Part shown: piece by piece, positions 11,207 to 24,539 of the stretch | Layout: each line of letters begins with the position of its first letter | Numbering within the stretch: the stretch's first letter is position 1 | NCBI GenBank assembly: GCA_965153355.1 | Contig: OZ231126.1 | Coordinates: forward strand, 111,724,001 to 111,788,000 | Source of the DNA: Flaccisagitta enflata | Lineage: Eukaryota; Chaetognatha; Sagittoidea; Aphragmophora | DNA length: 64,000 nucleotides | Reading direction: 5' to 3' | Translations under genes and position numbers: made by a program | Notes under the pieces: model-generated | What the model was told of the DNA's origin: nothing | What the model saw: the letters and a program-made list of their open reading frames with translations, nothing else | The model's database searches: none

Positions 11207-12332
11207 TTTTTTAGTCGCGTGCACGCGACTCTACAACCCGCTCCGTCGGTCCGTCGGTCGGTCGGTCGGTCCGTCCGTCCGTCCGTAACACTTTGCTTTT
11301 TTGCGTCGTTTTTTGTCATTTTGGGTCGTCTGGAGTTATTTTGAATCATTTTTTTGGTGTTTTTGAGAATTATTGGTTGTTTTTGGTCATTTTTATCATT
11401 TTTGGTCATTTTTGGTCATTTTTGGTCATTTTGGTCATTTTGGTCATTTTGGTCATTTTGGTCATTTTGGTCATTTTTGGTCATTTTTGATCAATTTTGG
11501 TCATTTTTGATCATTTTTGGTCATTTTTGGTCATTTTTTGGTCATTTTGGTCATATTGGTCATTTCAGTCATTTTTGGTCATTTTTGGTCATTTATGTTT
11601 TTTGGTATGCTTTGGTCATTCATGTCATTTCAAGTTTGCTGGTTTAAGTCTGCTGGCTTAAGTCTGCTGGTTTAAGTCTGCTGGTTTAAGTCTGCTGGTT
11701 TTAGTCCGCTGGTTTTAGTCCGCTGGTTTTAGTCTGCTGGTTTTAGTCGGCTGGTTTTAGTCCGCTGGTTTTATTCGGCTGGTTTAAGTGGGCTGGTTTA
11801 AGTGGGCTGGTTTAAGTGGGCTGGTTTAAGTCGGCCTGTTTAAGTCGGCTGGTTTCAGTCGGCTGGTTTAAGTCGGCTGGTTTAAGTTGGCTGGTTTAAG
11901 TCAGCTGGTTTAAGTCGGCTGGTTTAAGTCGGCTGGTTTAAGTCGGCTGGTTTAGGTCGGCTGGTTTAAGTCGGCTGGTTTAGGTCGTTTGGTTTAAGTC
12001 GGCTGGTTTAAGTCAGCTGGTTTAAGTTGGCTGGTTTAAGTTGGCTGGTTTATGTCGGCTGGTTTATGTCAGCTGGTTTATGTCGGCTGGTTTATGTCGG
12101 CTGGTTTAAGTCGGCTGGTTTATGTTGGCTGGTTTAAGTCTGCTGGTTTAAGTCTGCTGTTTTAAGTCTGCTGGTTTAAGTCTGCTGGTTTAAGTCTGCT
12201 GGTTTAAATTGCTGGTTTAAGTCTGCTGGTCATTTTATTCCTTTCTTATATTTCTCCCTATTCAGTCATGTTGATAAAAAAGATTCAGTTGTTTATGTCT
12301 CGCACGCGACTTATAGGTGTTGGCCTTGTTTT
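11207..12332 (+). repeat. Family-1 hairpin repeat, end type A, complete copy
   Basis: Starts TTTTTAGTCGCGTGC with a perfect 18-bp palindrome AGTCGCGTGCACGCGACT (11213-11230), then CTCTACAACCCGCTCC, a GTCGGTCG/GTCCGTCC tract and a 100-bp conserved stretch (ACTTTGCTTTTTTGCGTCG). Two minisatellites follow: GGTCATTTTT (about 11378-11610) and AAGTCTGCTGGTTT (about 11636-12230). It ends CACGCGACTTATAGGTGTTGG then CCTTGTT. A closely similar copy, without the LTR context, is at 45672-47199. Confidence 0.85.
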
Positions 12333-12481
12333 CACTTTCTCTCGTCCTTTTTTTCTGCTTTTCTTTACAAGGACTGCACATCGAATTTTCCCTTTGTTTC
12401 AATCATTTTCTCATGCATGGATTGATATAAACTCACGACTATGCACCCAACCGTCTTAATCTGTCTTGATCTATGTCCGTA

Positions 12482-12909
<428 letters not shown>

Positions 12910-12958
12910 ATGTCGTATCTTTCTGTTTCTCTCACTGTGTTTCTGTATCTTTCTCTTA

Positions 12959-13135
12959 TTTTAGTTGTGTGCTACGCGACTCTATGAGCCACCTCTTGGT
13001 ATGTTGGTCCGTCCGTCACACTTTTTTTTAATTATTGCGGTGTTTGGCATCACTGCTCCTGCCCAAGTGATCTGTTTACCTGAATTACAGCCCCTGCCCA
13101 TCCGCACGCGGGTAGCCGTGTATCCGACCTTGTTT
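12959..13135 (+). repeat. Family-1 hairpin repeat, end type C, short copy
   Basis: TTTTAGTTGTGTGCTACGCG start, CTCTATGAGCCACC, short GTCCGTCC tract, then CCCCTGCCCATCCGCACGCG and TAGCCGTGTATCCGACCTTG. The hairpin arm is partly decayed. Confidence 0.75.
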
Positions 13136-13218
13136 TTCTCACATTGGATTTCAATTTTCCTTTGTTTTAGCCATTTTTTTTCATGCATAATTTGATACGA
13201 ATTCATGTTTTTGCACCT

Positions 13219-13456
<238 letters not shown>

Positions 13457-13659
13457 TAAATGTTGTGTCAGTCTGTCTCTCTTACTGTTTTTTTTTGCTT
13501 AATCTTAATCTTTCCTTTTCATTCAACTAGTCAGTTTGTCCGTGACTGTTTTTTTTTTTTTTGATTTATCATTTTTACTTTATTCTTGTGTTTCTTTTCT
13601 TCGTAACACAACCGCATTCAAATTCAACTTTTACCATGCATTGTGATGTCAGCCTTTTT

Positions 13660-14006
13660 TTTTAGTCGCGTGCTGCGCGACTCTATAAACCAATTTTGGA
13701 TCTAGTAGCCTGTCTGTCAATTACAAGATTTTCAGTCGCGTGCTACGCGACTCTATAAGCCACTCTTGATTGGTTGGCCGGTCGGGCCGTTGGTCGGTCC
13801 GTCACAAAACTATTTTTAAGGTTTTAAAAACGTATTTTATGTCACTGAATGGAGAATTTTATGGAGAGAATGGCCATTTTCTGATGTCTTTAAAAGAAGA
13901 AACAAAAATGTTTGTTTTCTGTCTGCCTTACTTCCTTTTGGAAATGCCAACGCAGGCGACTAAGGTCAATGACCATGTTGTGCACTGCCACTCTTTTCAG
14001 ATATCT
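13660..14006 (+). repeat. Family-1 hairpin repeat, end type B (plus a short truncated copy)
   Basis: A truncated start lies at 13660-13720 (AGTCGCGTGCTGCGCGACTC). A complete copy follows at about 13731-14006: AGTCGCGTGCTACGCGACTC, GGTCGG tract, CACAAAACTATTTTTAAGG core and end CGCAGGCGACTAAGGTCAAT then GACCATGTT. The core matches those at 20558 and 55677. Confidence 0.8.
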
Positions 14007-14017
14007 AACTGACCTAC

Positions 14018-14260
14018 ACGTGCTACGCGACTCTATAAGCCACTTTTCGGTCTATCTGTCCGTCCATCGGTTACAATTAGTTTGTCCATCCGTCGGTGGG
14101 CCGGTCAGTCGGTCCGTCCGTCCATCGGTCGGTCGGTAACAAAACTGTTTTAAAGGGTTTCTAAAGCGTTTTTATGAACTGCGCCATTTATGTCTGGATG
14201 AAAAAAGAACTGTTTGTCTGCCTGTCTGCCTGACTTCTTTGAAAGCGTTCATTTTCCAAA
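14018..14260 (+). repeat. Family-1 hairpin repeat, type B, 3'-truncated
   Basis: ACGTGCTACGCGACTCTATA start, long GTCGGTCG/GTCCGTCC tract and the same AACAAAACTGTTTTAAAGG core as other type-B copies. It lacks the CACGCGACTTAGG end. Confidence 0.75.
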
Positions 14261-15190
14261 TAGGATTACAAAACTGAAAATGCCAATATTTTCACCTTTT
14301 TTTTCATGAGATTTAAAAAAAAAAATGAAGCTAGAAGTACCCGACTGGAGCCTAATGTCTAATGTAAGTTCCTTTTGAGAGCTTTAGTCTATGTTTTACT
14401 TAATTTGAAATTCAATATGATAATTAATCATTTAAAAATGAATTTTATTAATTCGTTTGATGATGATTAATACAGTAATTCTTAATAAGACCCTTTCATT
14501 GTCGGTTTCTTGCGTGATGACTGATGGATCTGTGGCATGGGCATATTAAATGAATATGTATTTTGCAACGCAATTACGCAATTATGCAATAATCTGTCTG
14601 TTGGTCCAGCAGTCAATCTGTCAGATCATGTAACTGTATCCTGGCGAAACATGTTTCCTTTTGTCAGTACTAGTAAATCACATCTCAAATCCCCCCCCCC
14701 CTGATTAGTCTTCCTTCTAGTTGCCAGAGACAACGCCCGGGATCGTCGCCAGAACACGCAGTCAGGGCCCAAGAAAACGAAGGAAGCAATGTAAGTTCAT
14801 GGGTGACAGAGAAGACGAGACATTCACATGACGGGGGTCTAAAATTAGCTAAGAATCTTTAATGACGTATGATAAACAACTAAGTACAAATCTATGGCGG
14901 ACACAATTCATATCCAGACAGAAGAACAGACGGCGTTGATCAATACTTCCTCCCGGCTGTGTGGGCTGTGTTGATTAGCGTGTCAACAACTGCACCACCG
15001 CATTCAAATGTAAACAAAATACAACAAATGTACAAGCTGGGGAGGGGGGGTGTGACATAACCTGGCTGAACTCTGTGTTCTCGTCCGAGGCCCTCGTGCA
15101 CCGGGGAATGCAGCCGGGGCTAGCCGGGTTTCATGACTACTAACGCGACAGTCGTCTGGGCACGCAGGACTAAACCTACTGACTAATTGT
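14261..15190. other. No gene seen
   Basis: Mixed AT-rich and GC-richer unique sequence with a poly-C run at 14690. A GC-rich stretch from about 15050 to 15180 gives only short frames on both strands. Nothing I can name. Confidence 0.4.
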
Positions 15191-15472
15191 ATGATCATGC
15201 TTTCCAGGCACAAACTTGTTTTAGAGAAATATTTAGCTTCTGAGACCAAAATCTCCTCCAGTCCTATGCGGGATGGTTTTTACTTTGTCGGTCTGTCTGT
15301 TATAGTACTTTTCTTTATAACGTATGGTTATCTTAAAGATAGTTTTTTTTCACTTTACCTGTTATTTGTCATAATGCCAATGAACTTACTCTCATATCGC
15401 TCATATCATGAGAACTCAATCAACAATGCTATGCTTAAGCGATTCAAGGAAATTAAATTGGAAGAAAACTAA
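15191..15472 (+). CDS. Unrecognised small ORF with two hydrophobic segments
   Basis: 93 codons. After a polar N-terminus there are two likely membrane segments (about 28-46, FYFVGLSVIVLFFITYG; about 52-68, FFSLYLLFVIMPMNLL) and a basic/acidic tail (MLKRFKEIKLEEN). Composition is not repeat-derived, which is why it is listed. No family is recognised, no promoter or splice signals are evident, and it could be an exon or a chance frame. Confidence 0.25.
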   Translation: MIMLSRHKLVLEKYLASETKISSSPMRDGFYFVGLSVIVLFFITYGYLKDSFFSLYLLFVIMPMNLLSYRSYHENSINNAMLKRFKEIKLEEN

Positions 15473-16294
<822 letters not shown>

Positions 16295-16512
16295 CCGATT
16301 AACCTATTCCTTCATTGTCTTACCCATCCTTTGTTCATTTATGTAAATGGCAATGGCGATATAAATGTAAATGGCAGTATGTGTAGACTTTAAGAATCGA
16401 CTATATAGGTATGGTACATATGATTAAAGGAAAGGTTTGTGAAACTTCACACTTCAAAACATTCTTAAGCGTTCAACTGCTAACATTCAAACCCCCCCCT
16501 CCCCCCAAAAGA

Positions 16513-16541
16513 AAAATCTCTCTCTCTCTCTCTCTCTCTCT
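16513..16541 (+). repeat. Short CT microsatellite
   Basis: About 14 CT units after a poly-C/poly-A stretch at 16491-16512. No gene between 16293 and 16913. Confidence 0.9.
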
Positions 16542-16911
16542 TCCACATTTCTCTAAGACCCTTTTCCGCCCGTCTTTTTGATGAAAATCTTAACACACTT
16601 TTATGGTCTTTGTCGGTCTCTCTCACTTTAACTTCATCCCACTCCCCTCTTAACACTGAATATGCACGATTTTTGGGTGCGCCCACAAACCTGTATAGGA
16701 AACTGTCAAGAGCTGTCTGTCGGTCCATTGTAACATGATAAAATCTAGGTTAAGTTTCTCATCTTTCAAAAAAAAACATTCAATATCTGCATATAACATT
16801 GCAAGACCTACCATACATTTGAAATTCTCAAATTATAGTGTTTACTGCCTTTTTTTGTTGTGGACTCTGTGTATATTGCCGTGTTGTGTGTACGTGTGTG
16901 TATTGCTGTAT

Positions 16912-17010
<99 letters not shown>

Positions 17011-17184
17011 TGTGTGCGCGCGTGGACTCTCCCATTTTCTTATTTATCCATTCATTTGTTCTCTCTTTTCACTCATTCATTTTTTTTCATTCATTTATTC
17101 AACCATTCAGTCATTTATTCATTCATTCATCCATTCCTTCTTTGCACATCAAACCACGAGATACCCACACCCCAATATTAGCGC

Positions 17185-17260
<76 letters not shown>
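16912..17260 (+). repeat. GT array, TTCATTCA-rich spacer and CT array
   Basis: GT run 16912-17007; ATTCATTC/ATTTATTC-rich spacer 17040-17135; CT run 17190-17259 followed by CA repeats. The lead-in GATACCCACACCCCAATATT (17160) is nearly repeated before another CT array at 19288 (GACACCCACACCCCAAGATG), so both arrays sit in copies of one dispersed module. Confidence 0.9.
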
Positions 17261-17272
<12 letters not shown>

Positions 17273-17659
17273 ACTTTCCGCATCTTGCGCAATAGCTGGT
17301 TGCACCCAAATCACAAATTTGGTAATTCTGGGATAGAACTATCCTATCTGTTTCTCCCATTCTATCTTGCTGTCTATGACACAGCACAGTAAAAATAGAT
17401 CTGCCTCCCACCACGATTTCTTCCTCCTTTGTTCTCCTTTTAGAGTTCACCCAGTACTGGGAGACAAATTCACCTTGAAGGGAGAAAGATATTTACCAAC
17501 TCGCCATTAAACCTCCTGTCCGAACGGGGCGTCATCCATCCTCCCCTTCCCCTTTTGGGTTTTCTCTCAACCCCTTTCCTTTTCTCTCTCTCTCTCTTCA
17601 CAGTTTTACCGATTTTCCTAGAAAGATAAAAAATGAGACGAAGCACCTCTATAGCTGGC

Positions 17660-17702
17660 TGTGTCCGTCGGTCGGTTGGTCAGTCGGTTGGTCGGTCGGT
17701 TG
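17660..17702 (+). repeat. Family-1 GTCGG tract remnant
   Basis: GTCCGTCGGTCGGTTGGTCAG and following bases preserve the family-1 tract with a diverged CACCTCTATAGCTGG lead-in. The hairpin is no longer recognisable. Confidence 0.55.
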
Positions 17703-17737
17703 TTCGGGTAACGCATTTGTTGATGATACTGATGACT

Positions 17738-17773
17738 GTAATGATAATGATGATGATGATGATGAGAATATGG

Positions 17774-17829
<56 letters not shown>

Positions 17830-17920
17830 GTGATGATGGTGATGGTGACAATGATTAATGATCATCGATCATGGTGATGATGACGATGATGATGATGATG
17901 ATGGTTAATTATGGTGATAG

Positions 17921-17976
<56 letters not shown>

Positions 17977-18101
17977 GTGATGGTGATAATAATTGGTGAT
18001 CATCGATCATGGTGAGATGACGACGGTGACAATACAAATGGTTACGATAATGATGATAATGATGATGATGATGATAATGATGATGATGATGATGATAATA
18101 G

Positions 18102-18133
<32 letters not shown>

Positions 18134-18165
18134 GTGATGATGATAACGGTGATGATGATGGCGAT
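17738..18165 (+). repeat. TGA/GAT trinucleotide microsatellite
   Basis: About 430 bp of (GAT)n with interruptions. A 20-odd bp phrase ATCATCGATCATGGTGATGA recurs (17860, 18000), showing the array also grew by larger duplications. His-, Ser- and Met-rich frames here are artefacts. Confidence 0.95.
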
Positions 18166-18438
18166 GCAATCGATGGCTCAATTGCGTATGCTGTCGGACG
18201 GTTTGTCCGTCAGTCGATCAGGATATACTTTGCATAGCAATTAGACAGGGGTCCTACCCACCTTACACTATCCTCGGAATTTTATCTCCCCTACTATATT
18301 GATCTGAGCTTTTATTGCCGTAGTCAAATTGACACAGTCACACTATCTGTCTGTCTGTCTCAACCGTCTAAGAATTTGTCATAACGCGTCCTAAGTCATT
18401 GCTGATTGGAAAGTCAGACTCTTCAGAAACCGAGCTGA

Positions 18439-18445
<7 letters not shown>

Positions 18446-18476
<31 letters not shown>
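18446..18476 (+). repeat. Short CT microsatellite
   Basis: About 15 CT units. The flanking sequence 18180-18440 holds a GTCCGTCAGTCG remnant and no gene. Confidence 0.85.
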
Positions 18477-18479
<3 letters not shown>

Positions 18480-18560
18480 AAAACGGCAACTGATGGGTTG
18501 GTTGGTCACGCCTGAACTGACCACTTTGCCGCTTAGACCTGCCCCGTTCAATATATCTAA

Positions 18561-18800
18561 TTTTTAGTCGCGGACACGCGACTCTAGAACTTGCCATGTC
18601 GATTGATCGGTCGGTCGGTCGGTCGGTCATATCACGTCACATTTCTGCTTTTCGCTCCTACCAACCCGTCCACCACTGGGGAGAGTGCATACGGCCTTGT
18701 TTTTACGTGCATCCTCGCTTTTCTGTTGGAGGCTATGTCCATCTGTCTGTCGGTAGATTATTCAGTCAGTCAGTTGGTTGGTTCGCTCATGCATCCGTTC
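18561..18800 (+). repeat. Family-1 hairpin repeat, diverged end
   Basis: TTTTTAGTCGCGGACACGCG followed by ACTCTAGAACTTGCC and five GGTC units. The hairpin arms AGTCGCG/CGCGACT are intact around a GACA loop. A second GTCGG/GTCAGTCAG tract follows at 18735-18790. No clear type A, B or C end. Confidence 0.7.
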
Positions 18801-18840
18801 ATGCGCGAGTTTACTACCGCTGAACCCCGCCTCCACAACA

Positions 18841-19500
18841 ACGCCTTTTAAGGTGTCCCTGCTTGTAAAAAGGAAAATGAGTTTTAAAAAAAAAATGCAT
18901 TCAAGTTTAAAAAAAAATAAAATACCCCTGCTTTAACATTTAACAGCAACTTACCATTTGGGTCAAATTTCTTGAAACTTTTGAGGATTCCCCATCTGCC
19001 ATCTTACAACTCCTTTTGTCATTTGATAACAAAATAATGAGAAAACATTAAATAATGAAAAGTACTATAAAGAAAACTGTCTATCAAAACTTAGCAATAG
19101 AAATTGCATTAGAGTTTTCTTTAAGCATTCACCTTATAGCACATGATTAAAATTTTGTTATGATAATGAAACCAATATTGATTTCATGAAAGCAGCCTCC
19201 CCCCCCCCCGCCTTAGCAGTCAGAATACATGAACCCATCAAGACCGTTATCCCGAGGTTCAGCTGTGCCTTGAACATCAACCAACAGGACACCCACACCC
19301 CAAGATGAGCAGCTGCTGTCTCTCTCTCTTTCTCTTTCTCTTCTCTCTCTCTCTCTCAATTCACAGCTTCATGATGAATTTGTTTTCCTAAGGTGGGACT
19401 CTTCAGTCTTCACCTACATTCTTCCTTAGTCTTTTCCTGTCTGTCTCTGTATCCCCTTCCCTCTCATCACTTCTAGGTGCACATGCACCTACATATAGGC
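18841..19500. other. No gene seen
   Basis: AT-rich unique sequence with poly-A tracts (18885, 18909), a C-run (19200) and a short CT-rich stretch (19318-19357) in the dispersed ACCCACACCCCAA module. Confidence 0.45.
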
Positions 19501-19504
19501 TTAT

Positions 19505-19511
19505 TCTGTCA

Positions 19512-19572
<61 letters not shown>

Positions 19573-19802
19573 ATCATACCTTCCTTCTATTTGAAAGCCA
19601 CATTTTCCGATCAGAGTCCGTCCATCCATCCGTCAATCAGTTGGTCGGTCGGTGGGTCTGTCATATTAGTCGATTTTCTTGTGGTTCCTTTTTTTTTGGT
19701 CCCCGCTCCTGCCCGAGGGTCTAGATGACCCCCTTCATCATCATGCCCCTACCCGACCACAAGCTACCAAGAAAGGCCATGAATCCTTTCCCTACCCCTG
19801 CA

Positions 19803-19835
<33 letters not shown>

Positions 19836-19870
19836 CCCTGCATGTGTGTGTGTGTGTGTGTGTGTGCATG
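19505..19870 (+). repeat. CT array, GTCGG remnant and two GT arrays
   Basis: CT run 19517-19570; family-1-like GTCGGTCGGTGGGTC at 19640-19660 with CCCGCTCCTGCCCGAGGG at 19703 (type-C-like end); GT arrays 19806-19832 and 19846-19866, each preceded by CCCCTGCAT. Confidence 0.8.
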
Positions 19871-20557
19871 TGTGTTTCGTTGGTTCACATATAAGGGATC
19901 GACATTTTTTTTTTTTTCTGTTATAGTCGAAATTTTGTTATTGCCGACAAACTTCAGTACAGAGGACATATTGAAGGGACCATGAATTTGCATTCATATA
20001 GGCAGTGTTCTGTTGCCGGCGGTTACGCTGGAGAAGAGCTCAACTGTATGCAGATTTCTGTAACTGAAGATCACTAATCAAAAAAAAAAAACGGGAAAAT
20101 TATATTTCAGAATTTCTGCATTTGCCTTTTTTTTCATAAATAGATCCGTTGCGTGCAAAGTATGACTGTATGCAATTTTACCTCTCCGGCCGTATTTGTC
20201 TGTCTGTCAGGCCACCAGAAGACAGCCAGAACACTAGATATGTCTATCTATGTCTACTTTCTTATCTCGATCTCTCTCCATCTCCTTTTTCTCTGCCTCA
20301 AACTGTTTGTCTGTCTTTCTGGTTTCTATCCATCAAAGTATTTGTTGGGCTGTCATATCATAGCTGTCTATTTTAACAGGCCTTTCACTATCTTTCATGA
20401 CTCACTTTCCTGCCTTTCAATTTCTCCCCTTCCCTATCACCCACCACCCTTTCCCAAAAGTTCATAAGGAACTCGGACTTACGATTGCCGTTTCTTCTCG
20501 AAAAGAGAATCACCCACCTTCTCTTTTAGCTTTCTTTTCACTTCAGTCTCAAAACGG

Positions 20558-20810
20558 TTTTTAGTCGCGTGCTACGCGACTCTATAAGCCACCTTTTGGT
20601 TGGTCCGTCGGTCCGTCGGTTGGTCCGTAACAAAGTTGTTTTAAAGGCTTTTTATCGCGATTTCTATGCCTCTGAATAGTGGAGAAGACACTTCAAGTAG
20701 TAAACAGCCATTTCAAATGTCTTTTCTTAAGAAATGTTTGTCAGTCTGTCTGCCAGACTTTTTTTTGAAAGTGCCGTCGCACGCGACTTAGGTCTAATGA
20801 CCTTGTTTTT
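20558..20810 (+). repeat. Family-1 hairpin repeat, end type B, best complete copy
   Basis: 253 bp. Start TTTTTAGTCGCGTGCTACGC, CTCTATAAGCCACC, GGTCCGTCGGTCCG tract, non-satellite core with CTGTCTGCCAGACTT and end GTCGCACGCGACTTAGGTC then TAATGACCTTGTTTTT. The start hairpin loop is GCT. The terminal GCACGCGACT is the inverted copy of the initial AGTCGCGTGC. Confidence 0.85.
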
Positions 20811-21766
20811 CACCTGTTGCTATATATGATTTCTGACACATGACCCCACTATGGCAATGTCGGTCCGCCGGTAGGTCTGTACGTCGGTCTATTGGTCCGT
20901 CAGTGACCATAAAATTCTATTGAAATCCCTTTGTCCTTTCGGGTAACATCACAAGCAACAGCGAAATGTGAAAAGTCGCACTGTAGTTTTGTGGTTCTGT
21001 AGTGCTACTCCAGCCTAGCCGTCCTCGACTTAAGCCCTATGTTAAGTCTTGTTTTCTGTCTTTCTCTGTCATGGACGCTTAGCCAAACAGCGGTGTAGCG
21101 TTATGAAAGGATGATACTTGTCTGTGTCACTCACCGTCAACCCCCCCCCCCCACCGCTGGGTCTCCAAACTCTTTTGATATAGGGGAACTTACGGGAGGC
21201 AGCATCTTATTATCATTGATGTGAATTACTGGATAAAATCAAATCCATCACAAAATCTAATTCTTTACTAAAATTTGATAAGATGAGAAAGTTTTGCTTC
21301 CACTTGAGTCCCCCACCACCCAAAATTTACATTAAATATTGGACAAATGAACAAATTTATTAACAAATAAGAATTAAGTTTATTGGTGCAATTAATTCAA
21401 TAAATGAATGATGATAATCTTTTTTTGTTTCAACTAATCTGTGTAAAGATTTTTTATGAAAATTTGAAATTTCGCTTATTCTAAACAAAAAAAAATCTCT
21501 TTTAGTACCTTTTTTTTGTTTGCCGGGAGGTTTGATTAAAGTTTTCCATCAACCCATATAGTACCAGTGATGTTTTTTTTTTCTCATTAACTAAATCATT
21601 AAATCAATATACAATAATGAATCTGAATATTGGCAAAAGTTAGGTCATATCCCATCAGATAGTATCATCTACCCTGAAGCTGATGAAGGTGATAACATTG
21701 TTCCGTTCTTACCACCGTTCCGACATTCATATTTATTCAGGTATTAGCATCATTTTGGCTTAAAGA
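20811..21766. other. No gene seen
   Basis: Contains a GTCGGTCCGCCGGTAGG remnant (20860), a poly-C run (21140) and AT-rich unique DNA. No supported ORF. Confidence 0.45.
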
Positions 21767-21945
21767 TACAGTTGAACCTTGCTGGAACGCACCCGCTAGT
21801 AAGGCGGGCCCCGCCTATAAGGCAGGAAATTTTCAATCCCTGTAGATATTTCATAGGTATTTCTATATTGGCTACAAGGCTGCGTCATTATAGGGTATAC
21901 TTTTATCCAGTCCTTCTACATGCGCTCTAGTGAAGTTTAATTGTA
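21767..21945 (+). mobile_element. Pogo/Tigger-like MITE
   Basis: About 179 bp. The left end TACAGTTGAACCTTGCTGG and the reverse complement of the right end, TACAATTAAACTTCACTAG, match as imperfect terminal inverted repeats bounded by TA, as in pogo-type Tc1/mariner MITEs. The inside is GC-richer (AAGGCGGGCCCCGCCTATAA) and non-coding. Confidence 0.55.
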
Positions 21946-22583
21946 TTAGGTTTTTTTACATAATATTATGAATACTTTGGCCAATATCATGTTTTTAAAT
22001 ACCTACTTATTTTAACTGCCAGAAGATCAAATCTCTGGAAACAAAATCTTCATTATTAGTAAAAGTAACATGGTGTGAAAACTACTTGGAATACTAGCAT
22101 GATTTTCTGCCATAGCCTAATAGTGCTATTTACTGATACTAGACAACCGTTTTCTACTGGTATATTGTTTAATGGGGTGGATATTGATTAATTGCTAACT
22201 TATTGAGGATACAAAATATTTGTCGACTTTTAACAATAATCTTCCACTTTTAGCAGATTAAAATGCCCCAATCATCACAAATTTTTTTTTGGAAATCAAC
22301 TATACATACAAAAGTTAGCAGCCAAAAGAAATTATAATCATTGATGGAAAAAATTTGGCCATTGCCATACTCTCTTAGACTGTACTCTATTTTTCAAAAT
22401 AAACAACAGATTATCATCACTCCTAAGTCTTGTAATGCAAGAGCTGATGCATCTGTAATATTTGGGAAAATGTTTGTGCCTGGAAAGGTTTTTTTTTTTT
22501 TTTCAATCAATGTTATACTTAAATGCCTCCACTTCTTTTATTCTAAAGCTTTCAGTGACAATTGACTGCATACCTTCATTCAC

Positions 22584-22743
22584 GATGGTGCGAACGTGGA
22601 AAGTGCCGGAATGGGGTACAAAATACAAGGATTATGCAAATAGAGAAGACATCAGGTATGGCTTTAGGAAAGGGACAACAAATGGGTTATACTTGCTTTA
22701 CAGTGACATCTCTGAAAAGGAAAACACTGGGTTAAAACACTGA
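22584..22743 (+). CDS. Unrecognised short ORF
   Basis: From ATG at 22584 this gives about 52 residues (MVRTWKVPEWGTKYKDYANR...), aromatic and charged, unlike repeat-derived frames. The frame is open further upstream. No family recognised. It ends just before the GCGGTGGGGCG 13-mer at 22803. Possibly an exon or mobile-element remnant. Confidence 0.25.
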
Positions 22744-23158
22744 ATGACCACAAACGACATTGCCCAGCCTTGTAAAGACAACTACTACACAACCCGCCAT
22801 CAAAAAGCGGTGGGGCGAGAGGGCCAGTCTAAAAATTTTGGAAAACAAGGATAAATCATTTTCTTTTGTCTACCCCTCATTGAAAAGAATATTTTTTTTT
22901 CCTTTTCCTTGAAAGTGATATAAAACTTAGGAGTAACATCTTTAATCTTGTATCTTTGGCTGAGGATGTCTGGTAATTGACCTTTTCCTACAAAAAATTT
23001 TCAGATCTGGGAACAGTTGTTGCCACTAAAAGACATATTACATATTAGGTGGTTGGGCGCGGAAATACAGCAAAACCAAGTGGGACACTCTGAATATCGA
23101 GCAACTTTGAATCCAGTCCTAACGACTTTGTCACAACAAAATGACAGCCTTGGCAGCC

Positions 23159-23192
23159 CATCATGCCCCCCCCCCCCCCCGAAAAAAAAAAA
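23159..23192 (+). repeat. Poly-C/poly-A tract
   Basis: A run of about 16 C directly followed by about 14 mostly A, an unusual homopolymer junction. Confidence 0.8.
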
Positions 23193-23273
23193 AAACCTGA
23201 AAACTAAATAGCAAAATTTAAAATCTCGCCATTTATGTCTTAATGCTCCGTGGTGAGTGTGGAAAAGTACATG

Positions 23274-23477
23274 CACAGAGGGGGCATGGCTGGGCAATGA
23301 AGAAAGGATAACCATATATTTATTGTGACAAAGCAAAAAAAGAATAAAAAAAAACTTGACTAAGAGGTATTGAGTCACAGAGGGGGCATGGCTGGGCAAT
23401 GAAGAAAGGATAACCATATATTTATTGTGACAAAGCAAAAAAAGAATAAAAAAAAACTTGACTAAGAGGTATTGAGT
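23274..23477 (+). repeat. Perfect-looking 102-bp tandem duplication
   Basis: CACAGAGGGGGCATGGCTGG starts at 23274 and again at 23376. The two 102-bp units read the same through GACTAAGAGGTATTGAGT. A recent local duplication. Confidence 0.85.
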
Positions 23478-23575
23478 CTCAGTGCTTTGGTGCTACTTAT
23501 CTCACCTCCTGAAATAGGTTTCTGTCCTGATTATGAGCATCCCTACAACGATAATCACTGTCAAAAGCTATCTGT

Positions 23576-24126
23576 TTTTAGTCGCGTGAACGCGACTCTA
23601 GAAGCCGCTATGTCGGTCGGTCGGTCTGTCGGTCGGTCGGTAACTTTTTTGAAATTAAGCCTAAATCTTCATTTTAAAGGTATTTTAGGGTTCTTTAGGG
23701 TACTTTAAGGTACATTAGGGTACTAAATTGTACTATAGGTATTTAAGGTTACTTTAGGTACTTTTGGGTACTTTAGGGTACTTAAGGGTTCTTTAGTGCA
23801 CTTAAGTGTACTTTAGGGTACATTAGGTACTTAAGGGTACTTTAGTTTACTTTAGAGTACTATAGGTATTTAAGGTTACTTTAGGTACTTTTGGGTACTT
23901 TAGGGTACTTAAGGGTTCTTTAGTGCACTTAAGTGTACTTTAGGGTACATTAGGTACTTAAGGGTACTTTAGTTTACTTTAGAGTACTTTAGGTACATAA
24001 GGTACTTTAGAGTACTTTAGGGTAGTTAAGGGTACTCTAGGGTACTCTGGGGTACTTTAGGTACCTTCACCTTAATTACTTTAATTACCCTTATTACCAC
24101 GCGACTAAGGTTTGTTGACCTTGTTC
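23576..24126 (+). repeat. Family-1 hairpin repeat, type B end, GGTACTTTAGG minisatellite core
   Basis: TTTTTAGTCGCGTGAACGCG start (arms AGTCGCGT/ACGCGACT), GTCGGTCGGTCGG tract, then about 370 bp of a 10-11 bp unit (GGTACTTTAGG) with a longer duplication inside (about 23725-23850 repeated at 23855-23975). It ends CACGCGACTAAGGTTTGTTG then ACCTTGTT. Inverted relative at 40224-40602. Confidence 0.85.
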
Positions 24127-24539
24127 TTATAAAGTCTAAGCAAGAGTGAAGACTCAGGCCTGATTTTAGAGCGAGCCCGCGAGCCCGATGCTCTCTATTT
24201 TCTCTTGGGCTCTCATGTTTTGCAAGCTCTGAGCCCGGAAGGCTCTCAGCTGATTGAGTGAAATATTTGAAAAAATCATTGATTTCTAAAGCATTTTGAA
24301 TTGAATCACAAACTAAATCATCTTAGTACTGATGATTCTATCATCACATCATCTAGTCAGTAGATGTTATGATAAATCTAGGCTGATGGGATTTGGCGGA
24401 TCTGTTTTACCAGGCTCGTAGTTTTCCTCTCGCCTTCACCTTGTCCTTGCATTCATCTTTTGCCTTGTCCTTGCATCACCTTGTCCTTGCCTTCACCTTT
24501 TGCCTCCATTTTTGTGACATCTTCATCACCACATCGATC
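24127..24539. other. No gene seen
   Basis: Contains GAGCCCGCGAGCCCGATGCTC and related inverted GAGCCC/GGGCTC words (24170-24240), then a CCTTGTCCTTGCATTCACC degenerate repeat (24430-24500). Confidence 0.4.

Noticed and set aside
11293-11647. WSFLVIFGHF repeat proteins here and at 44180-44640 and 45635-46430
   Set aside because: All three frames of the GGTCATTTTT minisatellite are open; hydrophobic repeats are not membrane proteins.
17618-18181. Poly-His and poly-Ser minus-strand frames
   Set aside because: GAT trinucleotide microsatellite.
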